A stretch of DNA of 64,000 bases from Bradyrhizobium amphicarpaeae. GTDB lineage: Bacteria > Pseudomonadota > Alphaproteobacteria > Rhizobiales > Xanthobacteraceae. Positions 15,424 to 24,680 of this stretch are shown here, piece by piece. The translations under genes were made by a program, and so were the position numbers. The notes beneath the pieces were generated by a model that was not told where the DNA came from, ran no database searches, and was given only the letters and a program-made list of their open reading frames with translations. Within the stretch, counting starts at the first letter, position 1, and every line of letters starts with the position of its first letter. The stretch spans positions 5,114,001 through 5,178,000 of the forward strand of contig NZ_CP029426.2 of NCBI RefSeq assembly GCF_002266435.3. Direction: 5' to 3'.

Positions 15424-16152
15424 ATGCGCGCCCACCAGATCATGACCAGGTCGGTCATCTCGGTTACCCCCGACACCAGCATCGTCGAGGCGGCGAATAT
15501 CATGCTGAAGCGGCATGTCAGCGGCCTCACCGTGGTCGACGAGACCGGCAAGCTCGTCGGCGTCGTATCGGAAGGGGATTTCATCCACCGCAGCGAAATC
15601 GGCACCGGGCGCAAGCGTGGACGGTGGCTGCGGTTCATCCTTGGTCCGGGCAAATCCGCCAGCGATTTCGTTCAAGAACACGGCCGCAAGGTCGCGGAAG
15701 TGATGACCGCCTCGGTCGTGACCATCACGGAGGACACGGCGCTCGCCGAGATCGTCGATCTCATGGAGCGCAACAACGTGAAGCGGCTGCCGGTGGTGCG
15801 GGGCGAAAAGGTCGTCGGGATCGTCTCGCGGGCCAACCTGCTTCAAGCCGTGGCAGGGCTCGCACGCGAGGTGCCCGATCCGACGGCGGACGACGACCAC
15901 ATTCGTAGCCGCATCATCGAGACCATGGAGAAGAACGACTGGTGCCCGTTCGGGCTGAACGTCATCGTCCGCGACGGCATCGTTCACCTCAGCGGCGTCA
16001 TCACCGAAGAGCGCACACGGCAAGCCGCCATGGTCGCCGCGGAGAACGTCGAGGGCGTGAAGAAGGTGCACGACCATCTGTGCTGGGTCGACACCATGTC
16101 GGGCATCTATCTGAACTCGCCCGAGGACGATGACCTCGCCAAGGCCAGTTGA
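15424..16152 (+). CDS. CBS-domain pair plus BON domain protein
   Basis: A 242-residue protein. Two CBS motifs (IMTRSVISVTPDTSIVEAA at 8-65; VMTASVVTITEDTALAEIV at 95-150) form a likely adenine-nucleotide sensor. A C-terminal BON domain (about 160-230, VIVRDGIVHLSGVITEERTR) usually contacts phospholipid or membrane surfaces. CBS-BON proteins are common in the alphaproteobacterial low-oxygen regulon and may report energy state to an unidentified partner. A perfect FixK box sits 65 bp upstream. Confidence 0.85.
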   Translation: MRAHQIMTRSVISVTPDTSIVEAANIMLKRHVSGLTVVDETGKLVGVVSEGDFIHRSEIGTGRKRGRWLRFILGPGKSASDFVQEHGRKVAEVMTASVVTITEDTALAEIVDLMERNNVKRLPVVRGEKVVGIVSRANLLQAVAGLAREVPDPTADDDHIRSRIIETMEKNDWCPFGLNVIVRDGIVHLSGVITEERTRQAAMVAAENVEGVKKVHDHLCWVDTMSGIYLNSPEDDDLAKAS

Positions 16153-16171
16153 CAAGGCGAGCTGAGCAGAC

Positions 16172-16636
16172 TCAGCGTGGAATGACGGCGGTGGCCTCGA
16201 TCTCGACGCGCGCCGCCTTCTCCACGAGGCGCACTACCTGCACCAGCGCCATCGCCGGATAGTGTGCGCCGAAGATGGCACGGTAGATCTTGCCGAGCTC
16301 CTTCAGGTTGGACAGATACTCGTCCATGTCGACGACGTACCAGGTCAGCCGCACGAGGTGCTCTGGCCGGGCGCTGGCCTCAGTCAGGATCGCCGCGATG
16401 TTGCTCAGGGTCTGGCGCACCTGCGCGACAAAGCCGTCGGCGAGACGCTCTTCGGCATCCCAGCCGATCACCCCGCCGGTGACGACGATGAGTCCCTCAG
16501 CGGCCATGCCATTGGCATAGCCCTTCGGCATCGGCCAACCCGACGGCTGGAGCACCTGCACCCGCGAATGGGTGTCATCCTCGGCTGCTGTCGGCGGCAC
16601 TGCAAGCTGCGGGCCTTTTGGCGTCGTCACGGACAA
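16172..16636 (-). CDS. RidA/YjgF-family enamine/imine deaminase-like protein
   Basis: A ~154-residue protein with the RidA fold (GVIGWDAEERLADGFVAQVRQTLSNI; C-terminal ARVEIEATAVIPR with the conserved Arg-x-Glu pattern). RidA proteins hydrolyse reactive enamines/imines. TTG 16636 with AAGGA 7 nt upstream is a plausible start; GTG 16630 is an alternative. It lies 15 nt after the CoA ligase gene on the same strand, so it belongs to that operon. If the pathway is 2-aminobenzoyl-CoA degradation, the dearomatised product is an enamine, a fitting RidA substrate; that is inference. Confidence 0.82.
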   Translation of the reverse strand: MSVTTPKGPQLAVPPTAAEDDTHSRVQVLQPSGWPMPKGYANGMAAEGLIVVTGGVIGWDAEERLADGFVAQVRQTLSNIAAILTEASARPEHLVRLTWYVVDMDEYLSNLKELGKIYRAIFGAHYPAMALVQVVRLVEKAARVEIEATAVIPR

Positions 16637-16651
16637 TTCTTCATCCTTCTC

Positions 16652-18343
16652 TCATTCCGCCGCGACGCCCGAGGACGTCGCCGCGGTCTGCGCCAGTTGC
16701 CGCAGGGCAAAGCGCTTCAATTTTCCGGTCTCGGTCTTGGGCAGTTGCGTCACGAACTCGATCGCCCGCGGATATTTGTACGGCGCGATCTCGCGTTTGA
16801 CATGCTCCTGCAGCTCGGCCACGAGCTGTGCGTCCGCCGTCACGCCGGGCGCGGCGACGACATAGGCCTTCACGATCATGCCGCGCGCCTCGTCGGGGGC
16901 GCCGACCACGCCGCACTCGGCGACCGCCGAATGCGTGAGCAGCGCCGCCTCGACGTCGGTGCCCGCAATATTGTAGCCGGCCGATACGATCATGTCGTCG
17001 GAGCGGGACTGGTACCAGAAGTAGCCATCGCTATCCATCAGGTAAGTGTCGCCGGTGATGTTCCAGCCGTTCTGGACGTATTTGCGCTGCCGCTCGTCGG
17101 CGAGATAGCGGCATCCGGTCGGCCCGCGCACCGCAAGCTTGCCTATCGTGCCCGGCGGCAAATCATGGCCGTCATCGTCGACGATCTTGGCCTCGTAGCC
17201 CGGCACGGGCTTCCCGGTTGCGCCGGGGCGGATCTCGTCCTCGGTCGCGCTGATGAAGATGTGCAGCAATTCAGTCGAGCCGATGCCGTCCATCAGCTTG
17301 ATGCCGGTGGCCTTGAGCCAGGCATCGAAGGTCGGCTTGGGCAGGGTCTCGCCGGCGGAGACGCACTTTCGAAGCGAGGAGATGTCGCGCCCCGAAAGCT
17401 TGCCGATCATGGCACGGTATGCCGTCGGCGCCGTGAAACAGACCGTGGTCCTGTATTGCTCGATCGCCGTCAGGATGTCGTCCGGCGTCGTCTTCTCCAG
17501 CACGACAAAGGAGGCACCGATGTGCATCGGAAACAGCACGCCACCGAAGCCGAACGTGAAGGCGAGCGGTGCCGAGCCGACGAAACGGTCGTTCTGCTCG
17601 GCACGCAGGATGTTGCGCGCATAACCGTCACACACAGCGAGCATGTCGCGATGGAAATGCATGGTGCCCTTGGGGTCGCCTGTCGTGCCCGAGGTGAAGG
17701 CGATCAGGCAGATGTCGTCGGCGGCCGTATCGACGGCCCTGAATTCCGGACTCGCATCGGCGATCAGCGCCTCGAGCGCGTCGGCGGCGCCATTGCCCCA
17801 GTACACCACGTGCTTGAGATCGGGGGCCGCGGCTTTTGCCTTCTCCATCTCCTCGGCGAGCTTGCCGTCGCACAGCGCCAGCGTGATCTCCGCCTTCTGG
17901 ATCGGATAGGACAGCTCCTTGGCGCGGAGCAGCGGCATCGTCGCCACCACGATGCCTCCGGCCTTGATCACTGCGAGATAGGTCGCGACCATCATCGGAT
18001 TGTTGGCCGAGCGCAGCAGCACGCGCCCCCCGGGAACCAGCCCGAGCTTGCCAACCAGGACGTTGGCGATGCGGTTCACCAGCGCTTGCAACTCGCGATA
18101 GGTGTAGCTGACGGCGGGGCTGATGACGCAGGGTGCCTCGCCATGTCCCTGCTCGACCCAGCGATCGAGGAAATAACTGACGCAATTCAATCGCGGCGGA
18201 TAGTGCAGCTCCGGCCGCGTGAAGATGAATTCGGGCCACAGCTCGCGTGGCGGCAGATGCTGCCGCGCAAAACTATCGACATGGGCCGTCGCGGCGTTGC
18301 CGTCATGCGAGCCCGTCACTTGAACCTTGGCGGCGTTGGCCAT
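16652..18343 (-). CDS. Aryl-CoA ligase, benzoate/2-aminobenzoate-CoA ligase type
   Basis: A 563-residue AMP-forming acyl-CoA synthetase. The P-loop-like motif is FTSGTTGDPKGTMHF; the A5/A7 regions are GIGSTELLHIFIS and NGWNITGDTYLMDSDGYFWY; the C-terminal lysine is in PKTETGKLKRFALR. The sequence style and N-terminus (FARQHLPPRELWPEFIFTRPEL) resemble benzoate/2-aminobenzoate-CoA ligases. It would activate an aromatic acid for the fused monooxygenase/reductase encoded at 22.2-24.6 kb. A MarR-type operator lies at 18394-18413, 50 bp upstream. RidA follows in the same operon. Exact substrate is inferred from the neighbours. Confidence 0.85.
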   Translation of the reverse strand: MANAAKVQVTGSHDGNAATAHVDSFARQHLPPRELWPEFIFTRPELHYPPRLNCVSYFLDRWVEQGHGEAPCVISPAVSYTYRELQALVNRIANVLVGKLGLVPGGRVLLRSANNPMMVATYLAVIKAGGIVVATMPLLRAKELSYPIQKAEITLALCDGKLAEEMEKAKAAAPDLKHVVYWGNGAADALEALIADASPEFRAVDTAADDICLIAFTSGTTGDPKGTMHFHRDMLAVCDGYARNILRAEQNDRFVGSAPLAFTFGFGGVLFPMHIGASFVVLEKTTPDDILTAIEQYRTTVCFTAPTAYRAMIGKLSGRDISSLRKCVSAGETLPKPTFDAWLKATGIKLMDGIGSTELLHIFISATEDEIRPGATGKPVPGYEAKIVDDDGHDLPPGTIGKLAVRGPTGCRYLADERQRKYVQNGWNITGDTYLMDSDGYFWYQSRSDDMIVSAGYNIAGTDVEAALLTHSAVAECGVVGAPDEARGMIVKAYVVAAPGVTADAQLVAELQEHVKREIAPYKYPRAIEFVTQLPKTETGKLKRFALRQLAQTAATSSGVAAE

Positions 18344-18393
18344 CGCACGCTCCTTTCAGCATGGATTGCACCCGGCAGCACGATCTGGAAAAC

Positions 18394-18413
18394 ATTTTAG
18401 GCTTAAAGCAATT
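18394..18413 (-). promoter_or_regulatory. Putative MarR operator 1 (CoA ligase promoter)
   Basis: ATTTTAGGCTTAAAGCAATT on the plus strand. The core TTTTAGGCTTAAA recurs at five other sites in this cluster (near 19025, 19094, 24613, 26349, 26424). Confidence 0.6.
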
Positions 18414-18480
18414 CGGCGCAATAGCGGATTTTGGGCATCCCGTGCTTTTTCCGGCGGCAGAAGGGATTGGGGTGCCGTTC

Positions 18481-19011
18481 TTACGCCCGGCGGCGCGCCG
18501 CCGATTTCTGCGCCGACGCCTTGGTCTTGGCGAGCAGCCGCATCAATTCGCGCACATCCTTCGGCGAGAGGTCGGCGAAGAGATCGGCGATCCAGGTCTC
18601 GTGCTCCGCAGCCATCTTGCGGAACTCGGCGCGACCGAGTTTCGTCAGGCGGATCACCTGGACCCGGCGATCCGTCTCCGAGGTCCGACGATCGAGATGA
18701 CCGGACTCCACGAGGCGCTCGACCAGACCGGTGACGTTGCCGTTCGAAACCATCATCCGCTTGGAGACATCGGACAGCGTCATGCCGTCGGGTACCTTGT
18801 CGAGCTGCGCCATCAGATCGAAGCGGGGCAGCGTGACGTCGAACCGCTGCCGCAGCCGGCCGCGAACCTCACCTTCGATGAGCGTCGTGCAGGTCAGGAG
18901 GCGCAACCACAGCCGAAGCTCGTCGGCGTGGTCCTCCGGAGTTTCGACGGCCTTGGTCTCGGAATCGAGCATCTCGGTGCAGTCACTCTCGGCCGGCATC
19001 AGCGCCGGCAC
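18481..19011 (-). CDS. MarR-family transcriptional regulator
   Basis: A 176-residue winged-helix regulator (MTLSDVSKRMMVSNGNVTGLVERLVESGHLDRRTSETDRR is the HTH-wing region at about 77-117, with the conserved DRR of the wing). It lies between the ligase/RidA operon and the binding-protein operon. Its own upstream region carries a copy of the shared motif, so it is probably an auto-repressor released by an aryl-CoA or aromatic ligand, as with other aromatic-pathway MarR proteins. The ligand is unknown. Confidence 0.87.
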   Translation of the reverse strand: MPALMPAESDCTEMLDSETKAVETPEDHADELRLWLRLLTCTTLIEGEVRGRLRQRFDVTLPRFDLMAQLDKVPDGMTLSDVSKRMMVSNGNVTGLVERLVESGHLDRRTSETDRRVQVIRLTKLGRAEFRKMAAEHETWIADLFADLSPKDVRELMRLLAKTKASAQKSAARRRA

Positions 19012-19024
19012 GGATTCCCCAACG

Positions 19025-19049
19025 TTTTGAGCTTCAAGTAAATTGAAGC
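19025..19049. promoter_or_regulatory. Putative MarR operator 2 (marR promoter)
   Basis: TTTTGAGCTTCAAG at 19025-19038 runs into GCTTCAA-GTAAA-TTGAAGC, a 7-bp inverted repeat at 19031-19049. It lies 14 bp upstream of the marR start, so binding here would block its transcription. Confidence 0.55.
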
Positions 19050-19093
19050 CGGCCGCAAGCCCAAAGCTGCAACAATCGATCGCACGCCAATTT

Positions 19094-19114
19094 CTTTAGG
19101 CTTCAAATAATTGG
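19094..19114. promoter_or_regulatory. Putative MarR operator 3 (binding-protein operon promoter)
   Basis: CTTTAGGCTTCAAATAATTGG, about 140 bp before the binding-protein ATG at 19254. It shares the TTTAGGCTT core and the AATAATT tail with the other copies. It is paired with operator 2, 45-70 bp away, across the divergent promoters. Confidence 0.55.
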
Positions 19115-19253
19115 CGCGCCGTTTGCATGCGCCGCTTAACGCGCGGGATGGCGACACATTGAGCTCTGCTTGCCGCGGCCGCCATCATCGGCATAAGCTT
19201 GGATCGGAGTACGCGGCTTGCCACGCAAGCCCTGATGTCACGGGGGACAGATC

Positions 19254-20426
19254 ATGAGAATGCAATCGACCTTGGCCGCAGCCTTGCTGCTCGGCACCGC
19301 AATGACCCCTGCTCTGGCCCAGGAGAAGATCAAGCTCGGCGTGATCGTGACCCTGTCGGGACCGGCCGCAGCGCTTGGGCAGCAGGTTCGCGACGGCTTT
19401 GCGCTCGCGGTCAAGGACCTCGGCAGCAAGATGGGCGGCCGCGACGTCGAGGTCGTCGTGGTCGATGACGAACTGAAGCCGGACGCGGCGGTGACCAAGG
19501 TCAAGGGACTGCTCGAACGCGACAAGGTCGACTTCGTGATCGGCCCGATCTTTTCCAATATCCTGCAGGCGATCCACCGGCCCGTGACGGAATCGAAGAC
19601 CTTCCTGATCAGCCCCAACGCGGGCCCGTCGACCTTTGCCGGCAAGGACTGCAACCCGTTCTTCTATGTGACCTCGTATCAGAACGATCAGGTGCACGAG
19701 ATCCTCGGAAAGGTCGCGCAGGATCGCGGCTACAAGCGCATGTACCTGATGGTGCCGAACTATCAGGCCGGCAAGGATTCGGTGGCGGGCTTCAAGCTCG
19801 ACTACAAGGGCGAGATCGTTGAGGAATCCTACATGCCGCTGAACACGCTGGACTTCCAGCCGGAGCTGTCCAAGATCTCCTCGCAGAAGCCCGATGCGCT
19901 CTTCACGTTCATGCCGGGCGGCCTCGGCGTCAATCTCGTCAAGCAGTACCGGCAGGCCGGCCTCGCCGACAGCATTCCGGTGCTCTCGGCGTTCACGGTG
20001 GATGAATCGACCTTGCCGGCCCAGCAGGACGCGGCCGTCGGCATGTTCGGCGGCGCCAACTGGGCGCCCAATCTCGACAATCCCCAGAACAAGAAGTTCG
20101 TCGCGTCCTACGAGGCCGCCTATAACGTCGTGCCCGGCACCTACGCGTTCCAGGCCTATGACGCCGCGATGCTGATCGACAGCGCCATCAAGTCCGTGAA
20201 GGGCGACCTCTCGAACAAGGATGCCGTGGGAGCCGCGCTGAAGAAGGCGGACTTCACCTCGCTGCGCGGCGCCTTCAAGTTCAACACCAACGGCTATCCG
20301 ATCCAGGATTTTTATCTGACCAAGGTCGCCAAGCGTCCGGACGGCAAGTACCAGACCGAGATCGTCCAGAAGGTCTTCGAGAATTACGGCGATCGCTACG
20401 CCAAGGACTGCAAGGCGGCGAACTAA
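19254..20426 (+). CDS. ABC transporter periplasmic binding protein (LivK/aromatic-acid type)
   Basis: A 390-residue type I solute-binding protein. The signal peptide MRMQSTLAAALLLGTAMTPALA is followed by the Leu/Ile/Val-binding fold (IKLGVIVTLSGPAAALGQQV). Related proteins bind branched-chain amino acids or aromatic acids such as benzoate derivatives. No permease or ATPase is encoded anywhere in this cluster, so it must dock with a Liv-type transporter elsewhere or act as a sensor. It starts an operon with the cupin gene (30-nt gap) and is preceded by a MarR-type operator. Confidence 0.87.
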   Translation: MRMQSTLAAALLLGTAMTPALAQEKIKLGVIVTLSGPAAALGQQVRDGFALAVKDLGSKMGGRDVEVVVVDDELKPDAAVTKVKGLLERDKVDFVIGPIFSNILQAIHRPVTESKTFLISPNAGPSTFAGKDCNPFFYVTSYQNDQVHEILGKVAQDRGYKRMYLMVPNYQAGKDSVAGFKLDYKGEIVEESYMPLNTLDFQPELSKISSQKPDALFTFMPGGLGVNLVKQYRQAGLADSIPVLSAFTVDESTLPAQQDAAVGMFGGANWAPNLDNPQNKKFVASYEAAYNVVPGTYAFQAYDAAMLIDSAIKSVKGDLSNKDAVGAALKKADFTSLRGAFKFNTNGYPIQDFYLTKVAKRPDGKYQTEIVQKVFENYGDRYAKDCKAAN

Positions 20427-20456
20427 AGCCGCACGTCGCGTTGAGGGAGGACTACA

Positions 20457-20912
20457 ATGACAAGCGAAATCACCGGCATCACGCGAGCCAACGAGGGCAT
20501 TCAGGGCATCTCCTGGAACATCCTCGGCCAGACCTATGTGCCGAAAAGCAAGACCGAGCACAGCTTCTCCTGGCACGCGACTTTGCCGCCGGGCACGTTC
20601 GTGCCGCCGCACATCCATCCCGACCAGGACGAATATCTCTACATGCTGGAGGGCAAGCTCGACTTCATGCTCGGCAATTCGGAGTCGCAGGCAACGGCCG
20701 GCGACCTGATCCGGCTCGGCATGGGCGTGCCGCACGGCATCTTCAACAAGTCGGAGCAGACCGCAAAGGTACTGTTCTGGGTCTCACCGACCAAGAAGCT
20801 GTTCGATCTGTTCTGGGGCCTTCATAACATGAAGGAGCAGAAGCCCGAGGACGTGGTGGCGATGGCGGCCGAGTTCAACATCCACTTCCTGCCGCCACCT
20901 CCCGGCGGCTAG
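20457..20912 (+). CDS. Cupin-domain protein
   Basis: A 151-residue single-domain cupin. Metal-binding motif 1 is PPHIHPDQDEYLYMLEGKL (H-x-H, E) and motif 2 is in GMGVPHGIFNKSE (H). It resembles small cupins annotated as dioxygenases or isomerases in aromatic clusters. A GGAGGACTACA ribosome site precedes ATG 20457. It may act on a ring-derived intermediate; no specific reaction can be assigned. It is convergent with the flavin monooxygenase (7-nt gap). Confidence 0.8.
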   Translation: MTSEITGITRANEGIQGISWNILGQTYVPKSKTEHSFSWHATLPPGTFVPPHIHPDQDEYLYMLEGKLDFMLGNSESQATAGDLIRLGMGVPHGIFNKSEQTAKVLFWVSPTKKLFDLFWGLHNMKEQKPEDVVAMAAEFNIHFLPPPPGG

Positions 20913-20919
20913 CCGCGCG

Positions 20920-22170
20920 TTAGGCGCGCACCGCCGCGAGCCCCGGCACGGCGGCGAAGCCCGCCTTGGTCGCATAGCCGCGCACGATGGCCTCGCGCTG
21001 GGAATAGCTCAGCACGTTGTCGACATTGTCGAATCCGTCGGGCGCGAGCTGCTCGACGGCGTCGATGACACCCTCGGGGCCGCCGCGCCGGTTGGAGCGA
21101 ACGATATCGGCCGTCATCGGCAGGCGCTTCTTCTCGTATTCGAGCAGCGCCTGGCGTGGATGCTCTGCGCGCACCAGCGCATCAGCAAGGCAGCGCGCAT
21201 CGAGGATCGCCTGCGAGGCGCCGTTGGAGCCGACCGGATACATGGGATGTGCGGCATCGCCGAGCAGCGTCACGCGCCCGGACGACCAATAGGGCAAGTG
21301 ATCGCGATCGCAGGTCGGATATTCGTAGAATTCGGGCGTCGCCGAGATCAAGCTCTTGACGTCGATATGGGGGATTGAGAAGCGGGCGACATGCGGCATC
21401 AGCTCCTCGCGGCGACCCGGCCGCGACCAGTCCTCCTTGCGCGGCGGCGGTGCATTGCCCTCGCCCACCTTCACCAGCACGGCCCAATTGGTCAGGCGGC
21501 TCGCCGGGCTCGATCCCTCCGCGATCGGATAGATCACCACCTTGGCGTTGAGGCCGCCGGCCACGATCATCGATTTGCCGGTGAGAAATAGCGGCCAGTC
21601 GCGCGCGCCGCGCCACAACATCAAGCCGTTCCAGCACGGCGGTCCCTCATTCGGGAACATCGTGTCGCGAACGCGGGAATGGATGCCATCGGCGCCGATC
21701 AGGATGTCGCCGCGCGCGGTATGGACATGCGCGCCCGCCCGATCGAAAAAGTAAGCGGTGACGCCGCCCTCGTCCTGCGTGAAGGCACCGAGGCGGCAAC
21801 CGGTGTGGATCGCCTCGTGTCCGAGCCGCTCCTCGACGGCGCGATGGATGACGCCCTGAAGCCGGCCGCGATGAATCGAGAATTGCGGCACGTCGTGACC
21901 GGCGTCGACACCGCGGGCTTCGCGCCAGACCTCCTGGCCGTGACGGTTGAGGTAATAGAGCTGGTCGGTACGAACAGCGACGTCGTCGAGCTTCTGGAGC
22001 AGGCCGAGGCCGGCGAGCTCGCGCATGGCATGCGGCAGCGTGTTGATGCCGACACCGAGTTCGCGGATCGTGTCGGCCTGCTCGAAGATCTCGCAGTCGA
22101 GGCCGCGCGACCGCAGCATCAATGCCGTGGTAAGACCACCGATACCGCCACCGACAATAATCGCCTTCAT
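20920..22170 (-). CDS. FAD-dependent aromatic hydroxylase-like monooxygenase
   Basis: A 416-residue group A flavin monooxygenase. The dinucleotide fold MKAIIVGGGIGGLTTALML, the DG motif ILIGADGIHSRVRD and the GD motif LGDAAHPMYPVGSNGA are all present. It resembles salicylate/6-hydroxynicotinate hydroxylase-type enzymes, which hydroxylate an aromatic ring using NAD(P)H and O2. ATG 22170 has GGAGTAAGGGCG in front; longer in-frame readings upstream are non-coding in style. It follows the fused monooxygenase gene by 55 nt and is likely co-transcribed with it. Confidence 0.85.
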   Translation of the reverse strand: MKAIIVGGGIGGLTTALMLRSRGLDCEIFEQADTIRELGVGINTLPHAMRELAGLGLLQKLDDVAVRTDQLYYLNRHGQEVWREARGVDAGHDVPQFSIHRGRLQGVIHRAVEERLGHEAIHTGCRLGAFTQDEGGVTAYFFDRAGAHVHTARGDILIGADGIHSRVRDTMFPNEGPPCWNGLMLWRGARDWPLFLTGKSMIVAGGLNAKVVIYPIAEGSSPASRLTNWAVLVKVGEGNAPPPRKEDWSRPGRREELMPHVARFSIPHIDVKSLISATPEFYEYPTCDRDHLPYWSSGRVTLLGDAAHPMYPVGSNGASQAILDARCLADALVRAEHPRQALLEYEKKRLPMTADIVRSNRRGGPEGVIDAVEQLAPDGFDNVDNVLSYSQREAIVRGYATKAGFAAVPGLAAVRA

Positions 22171-22225
22171 CGCCCTTACTCCACTCGAAACACTTGAGGC
22201 AATGAGGTTAACGTCGCACGGGCGG

Positions 22226-24577
22226 TTACTCCGCCGCAAGCGGCTTTGTCGCCTCCGCCTTGAGCTCGGCCCGGGTCTTGGGCTTAGCCTTAATGCGCAG
22301 CTCCTCGAGATCCTGACGGTCGCGGGCGCTGTTGCGGAAAATCTGATCCATTCCGGGCAGATATTGCGGCGGGCAGAACGCGTCCGTTGCCCCATACCAG
22401 GCCGCCGCCTTCATCGTGAAGAAGGGATCGACCAGATGCGGCCGACCAAGCGCGACGAGGTCTGCCCGGCCGGCAGCCAGAATGGTGTTGGCCTGGTCGG
22501 CCGTCGTGATGTTGCCGACGCACATCGTGGCCACGCGGGCCTCGTTGCGGACCTGATCCGAGAACGGCGTCTGGAACATGCGCCCGTAGATCGGCTGCGC
22601 ATCGCGGACGGTCTGCCCGGTCGAGACGTCGACGAGATCGACGCCGGCCTCGACGAAGGCGCGCGCAATCGCCACCGCATCGTCGCCGGTGATGCCGCCG
22701 TCGGCCCAGTCTGTCGCGGAAATGCGTACCGACATCGGCTTGTGCGACGGCCACGCCAATCGCAGCGCCTCGAAGATCTCGAGCGGGAAACGCAGACGGT
22801 TTTCGAGCGAGCCGCCATACTCGTCGGTGCGGGTATTCGTCAGCGGCGAAATGAAGCTCGCAAGCAGATAGCCGTGGGCGCAGTGCAGCTCCAGCATGTC
22901 GAAACCGCATCGTTCGCCGCGCTCGGCCGCCGCGATAAAGGAATCCCGCACCGCGTTCATCCCGGCGCGATCGAGCTCGCGCGGCACCTGACTGTCGGGG
23001 AAATAGGGCAGCGGTGATGCTGAGATCACGTCCCAGCCGCCCTCCTCCAGTGGACGGTCCATGCCGTCCCACATCAGCCTGGTCGCGCCCTTGCGGCCGG
23101 CGTGGCCCAATTGGAGGCAGAGCTTTGCAGCCGAATTGCCGTGGACGAAATCCACGATGCGCCGCCAGGCGGCCTCCTGCTCGTCGTTCCACAAACCTGC
23201 GCAGCCGGGCGTGATGCGAGCGTCGCGGCTGACGCAGGTCATCTCCGTGAAGATCAGGCCGGCACCACCGATCGCGCGTGAGCCGTAATGCACCAGGTGG
23301 AAATCGGTCGGCACGCCCTCCTTCGCCGAATACATGCACATCGGCGACATCACCGCGCGGTTGGCGACCTCCATCTCGCGCAACCGGAACGGTTGGAACA
23401 GCGGCACCACCGGCTTCTCGGTGTCGACGTCAAAGCCGTTGTCGCGAACCTGTTTGGCGAACGACTTCTCGACTTCGGCCACGAAATCGGGCGCGCGAAG
23501 CTTCAGATTGTCATAGGTGATCGCCTTCGAGCGCGTCATCACGCCGAAAGCAAACTGCACGGGATCGAAATCCCAGAAGCGGTCGACATGCTCGAACCAG
23601 ACCAGCGAGACGTCGGCGGCGTGCTGCGTCTTCTCGACCTCCTCGCGGCGGCCGTGCTCGTAAACGTCGAGCGCGGCCTTGATGCCCGGCGCCTTCGCCA
23701 TCGCTTCTGCGAGGGCAATGGCATCTTCCATCGCGAGCTTGGTGCCCGAGCCGATGGAGAAATGCGCGCTCGCCTTGGCATCGCCGAGCAGCACCATGTT
23801 GTCCTTGACCCAACGCTTGCTCCGGATCATCGGGAAGTTGCGCCACATCGAACGGTTGGTGAGCAGCTTGTGCCCATCGAGGAACCAGCCGAAAATCTCG
23901 GCCATCCGCGCGGCAGACTGCGTCTCGTCCAGCCCCGTCAGGCCAGCCCGCTCGAACGTCTCAGGATCGGTCTCGAAGATCCAGGTCGAGTGTCCGGCCT
24001 CATACTGATAGGCGTGGGCGATGAACGGCCCCCACTCGGTCTCCTGGAAAATGAAGGTGAAGGCGTCGAGCGGCTTGGTCGAGCCCATCCAGGCGAACTT
24101 GTTGGAGCGGAGGTCGACCTCGGGCTGAAAGTGATCGACGTATTTCTCGCGGAAGCGGCTGTTGATGCCGTCGGCGATCAGGACGAGATCGGCTTCGGCG
24201 AACCGGGATTCGTCGTCGATGTCCACCTCGAAGTGCAGGACGACGCCAAGCTCGCGAGCCCGCTCCTGGAGGATCAGGAGCAACTTGCTTCGGGAGCATC
24301 CGCAAAAGCCGTTACCGCCGACCCGGTGGACGGTGCCGCGGAAATGCACGGCGATGTCGTCCCAGTAGGCGAATTCCTGGGTGATGCGGCGATAGCTCGG
24401 CGGATCGTGCTTTTCGAAATTGTCCAGCGTGGCATCCGAGAACACCACGCCGAAGCCGAAGGTGTCGTCGGCCCGGTTGCGCTCATACACCGTGATGTCG
24501 GCGCCCGGGCGCTGCTTCTTGAGCAGGATCGCAGCATAGAGACCCGCAGGTCCGCCACCGATGATCGCGACTTTCAT
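22226..24577 (-). CDS. Fused flavin monooxygenase / old-yellow-enzyme reductase (2-aminobenzoyl-CoA monooxygenase/reductase or salicylyl-CoA 5-hydroxylase type)
   Basis: A 783-residue fusion. Residues 1-~385 form a group A flavin hydroxylase ([44 protein letters not shown]). Residues ~400-770 are an NADH:flavin oxidoreductase ([38 protein letters not shown]). This architecture is known for 2-aminobenzoyl-CoA monooxygenase/reductase of Azoarcus and related salicylyl-CoA 5-hydroxylases, which hydroxylate and then reduce the ring of a CoA thioester. The neighbouring aryl-CoA ligase, RidA, hydratase and SDR fit the aerobic CoA-thioester route for anthranilate. A perfect copy of the shared operator lies 36 bp upstream. 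Confidence 0.88.
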   Translation of the reverse strand: MKVAIIGGGPAGLYAAILLKKQRPGADITVYERNRADDTFGFGVVFSDATLDNFEKHDPPSYRRITQEFAYWDDIAVHFRGTVHRVGGNGFCGCSRSKLLLILQERARELGVVLHFEVDIDDESRFAEADLVLIADGINSRFREKYVDHFQPEVDLRSNKFAWMGSTKPLDAFTFIFQETEWGPFIAHAYQYEAGHSTWIFETDPETFERAGLTGLDETQSAARMAEIFGWFLDGHKLLTNRSMWRNFPMIRSKRWVKDNMVLLGDAKASAHFSIGSGTKLAMEDAIALAEAMAKAPGIKAALDVYEHGRREEVEKTQHAADVSLVWFEHVDRFWDFDPVQFAFGVMTRSKAITYDNLKLRAPDFVAEVEKSFAKQVRDNGFDVDTEKPVVPLFQPFRLREMEVANRAVMSPMCMYSAKEGVPTDFHLVHYGSRAIGGAGLIFTEMTCVSRDARITPGCAGLWNDEQEAAWRRIVDFVHGNSAAKLCLQLGHAGRKGATRLMWDGMDRPLEEGGWDVISASPLPYFPDSQVPRELDRAGMNAVRDSFIAAAERGERCGFDMLELHCAHGYLLASFISPLTNTRTDEYGGSLENRLRFPLEIFEALRLAWPSHKPMSVRISATDWADGGITGDDAVAIARAFVEAGVDLVDVSTGQTVRDAQPIYGRMFQTPFSDQVRNEARVATMCVGNITTADQANTILAAGRADLVALGRPHLVDPFFTMKAAAWYGATDAFCPPQYLPGMDQIFRNSARDRQDLEELRIKAKPKTRAELKAEATKPLAAE

Positions 24578-24610
24578 GGGAGCCTCGCCAAGTTCACCCG
24601 GCCACGAAAC

Positions 24611-24632
24611 TATTTTAAGCCTAAAATAATTT
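24611..24632 (-). promoter_or_regulatory. Putative MarR operator 4 (fused monooxygenase promoter)
   Basis: TTTTAAGCCTAAAA at 24613-24626 followed by TAATTT. This is the best copy of the motif and nearly palindromic. It sits 36 bp upstream of the ATG at 24577 and downstream of the hydratase stop. Confidence 0.65.
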
Positions 24633-24680
24633 CACGCAAGTCCCCGTTGCTGGCCCGGCGTCGGACAACGCCGGCCGGTT

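Noticed and set aside
16262..18400. 712-codon plus-strand open frame
   Set aside because: Antisense shadow of RidA and the CoA ligase; the real genes have full family motifs on the minus strand.
19185..20735. 516-codon minus-strand open frame
   Set aside because: Antisense shadow of the binding-protein and cupin genes.
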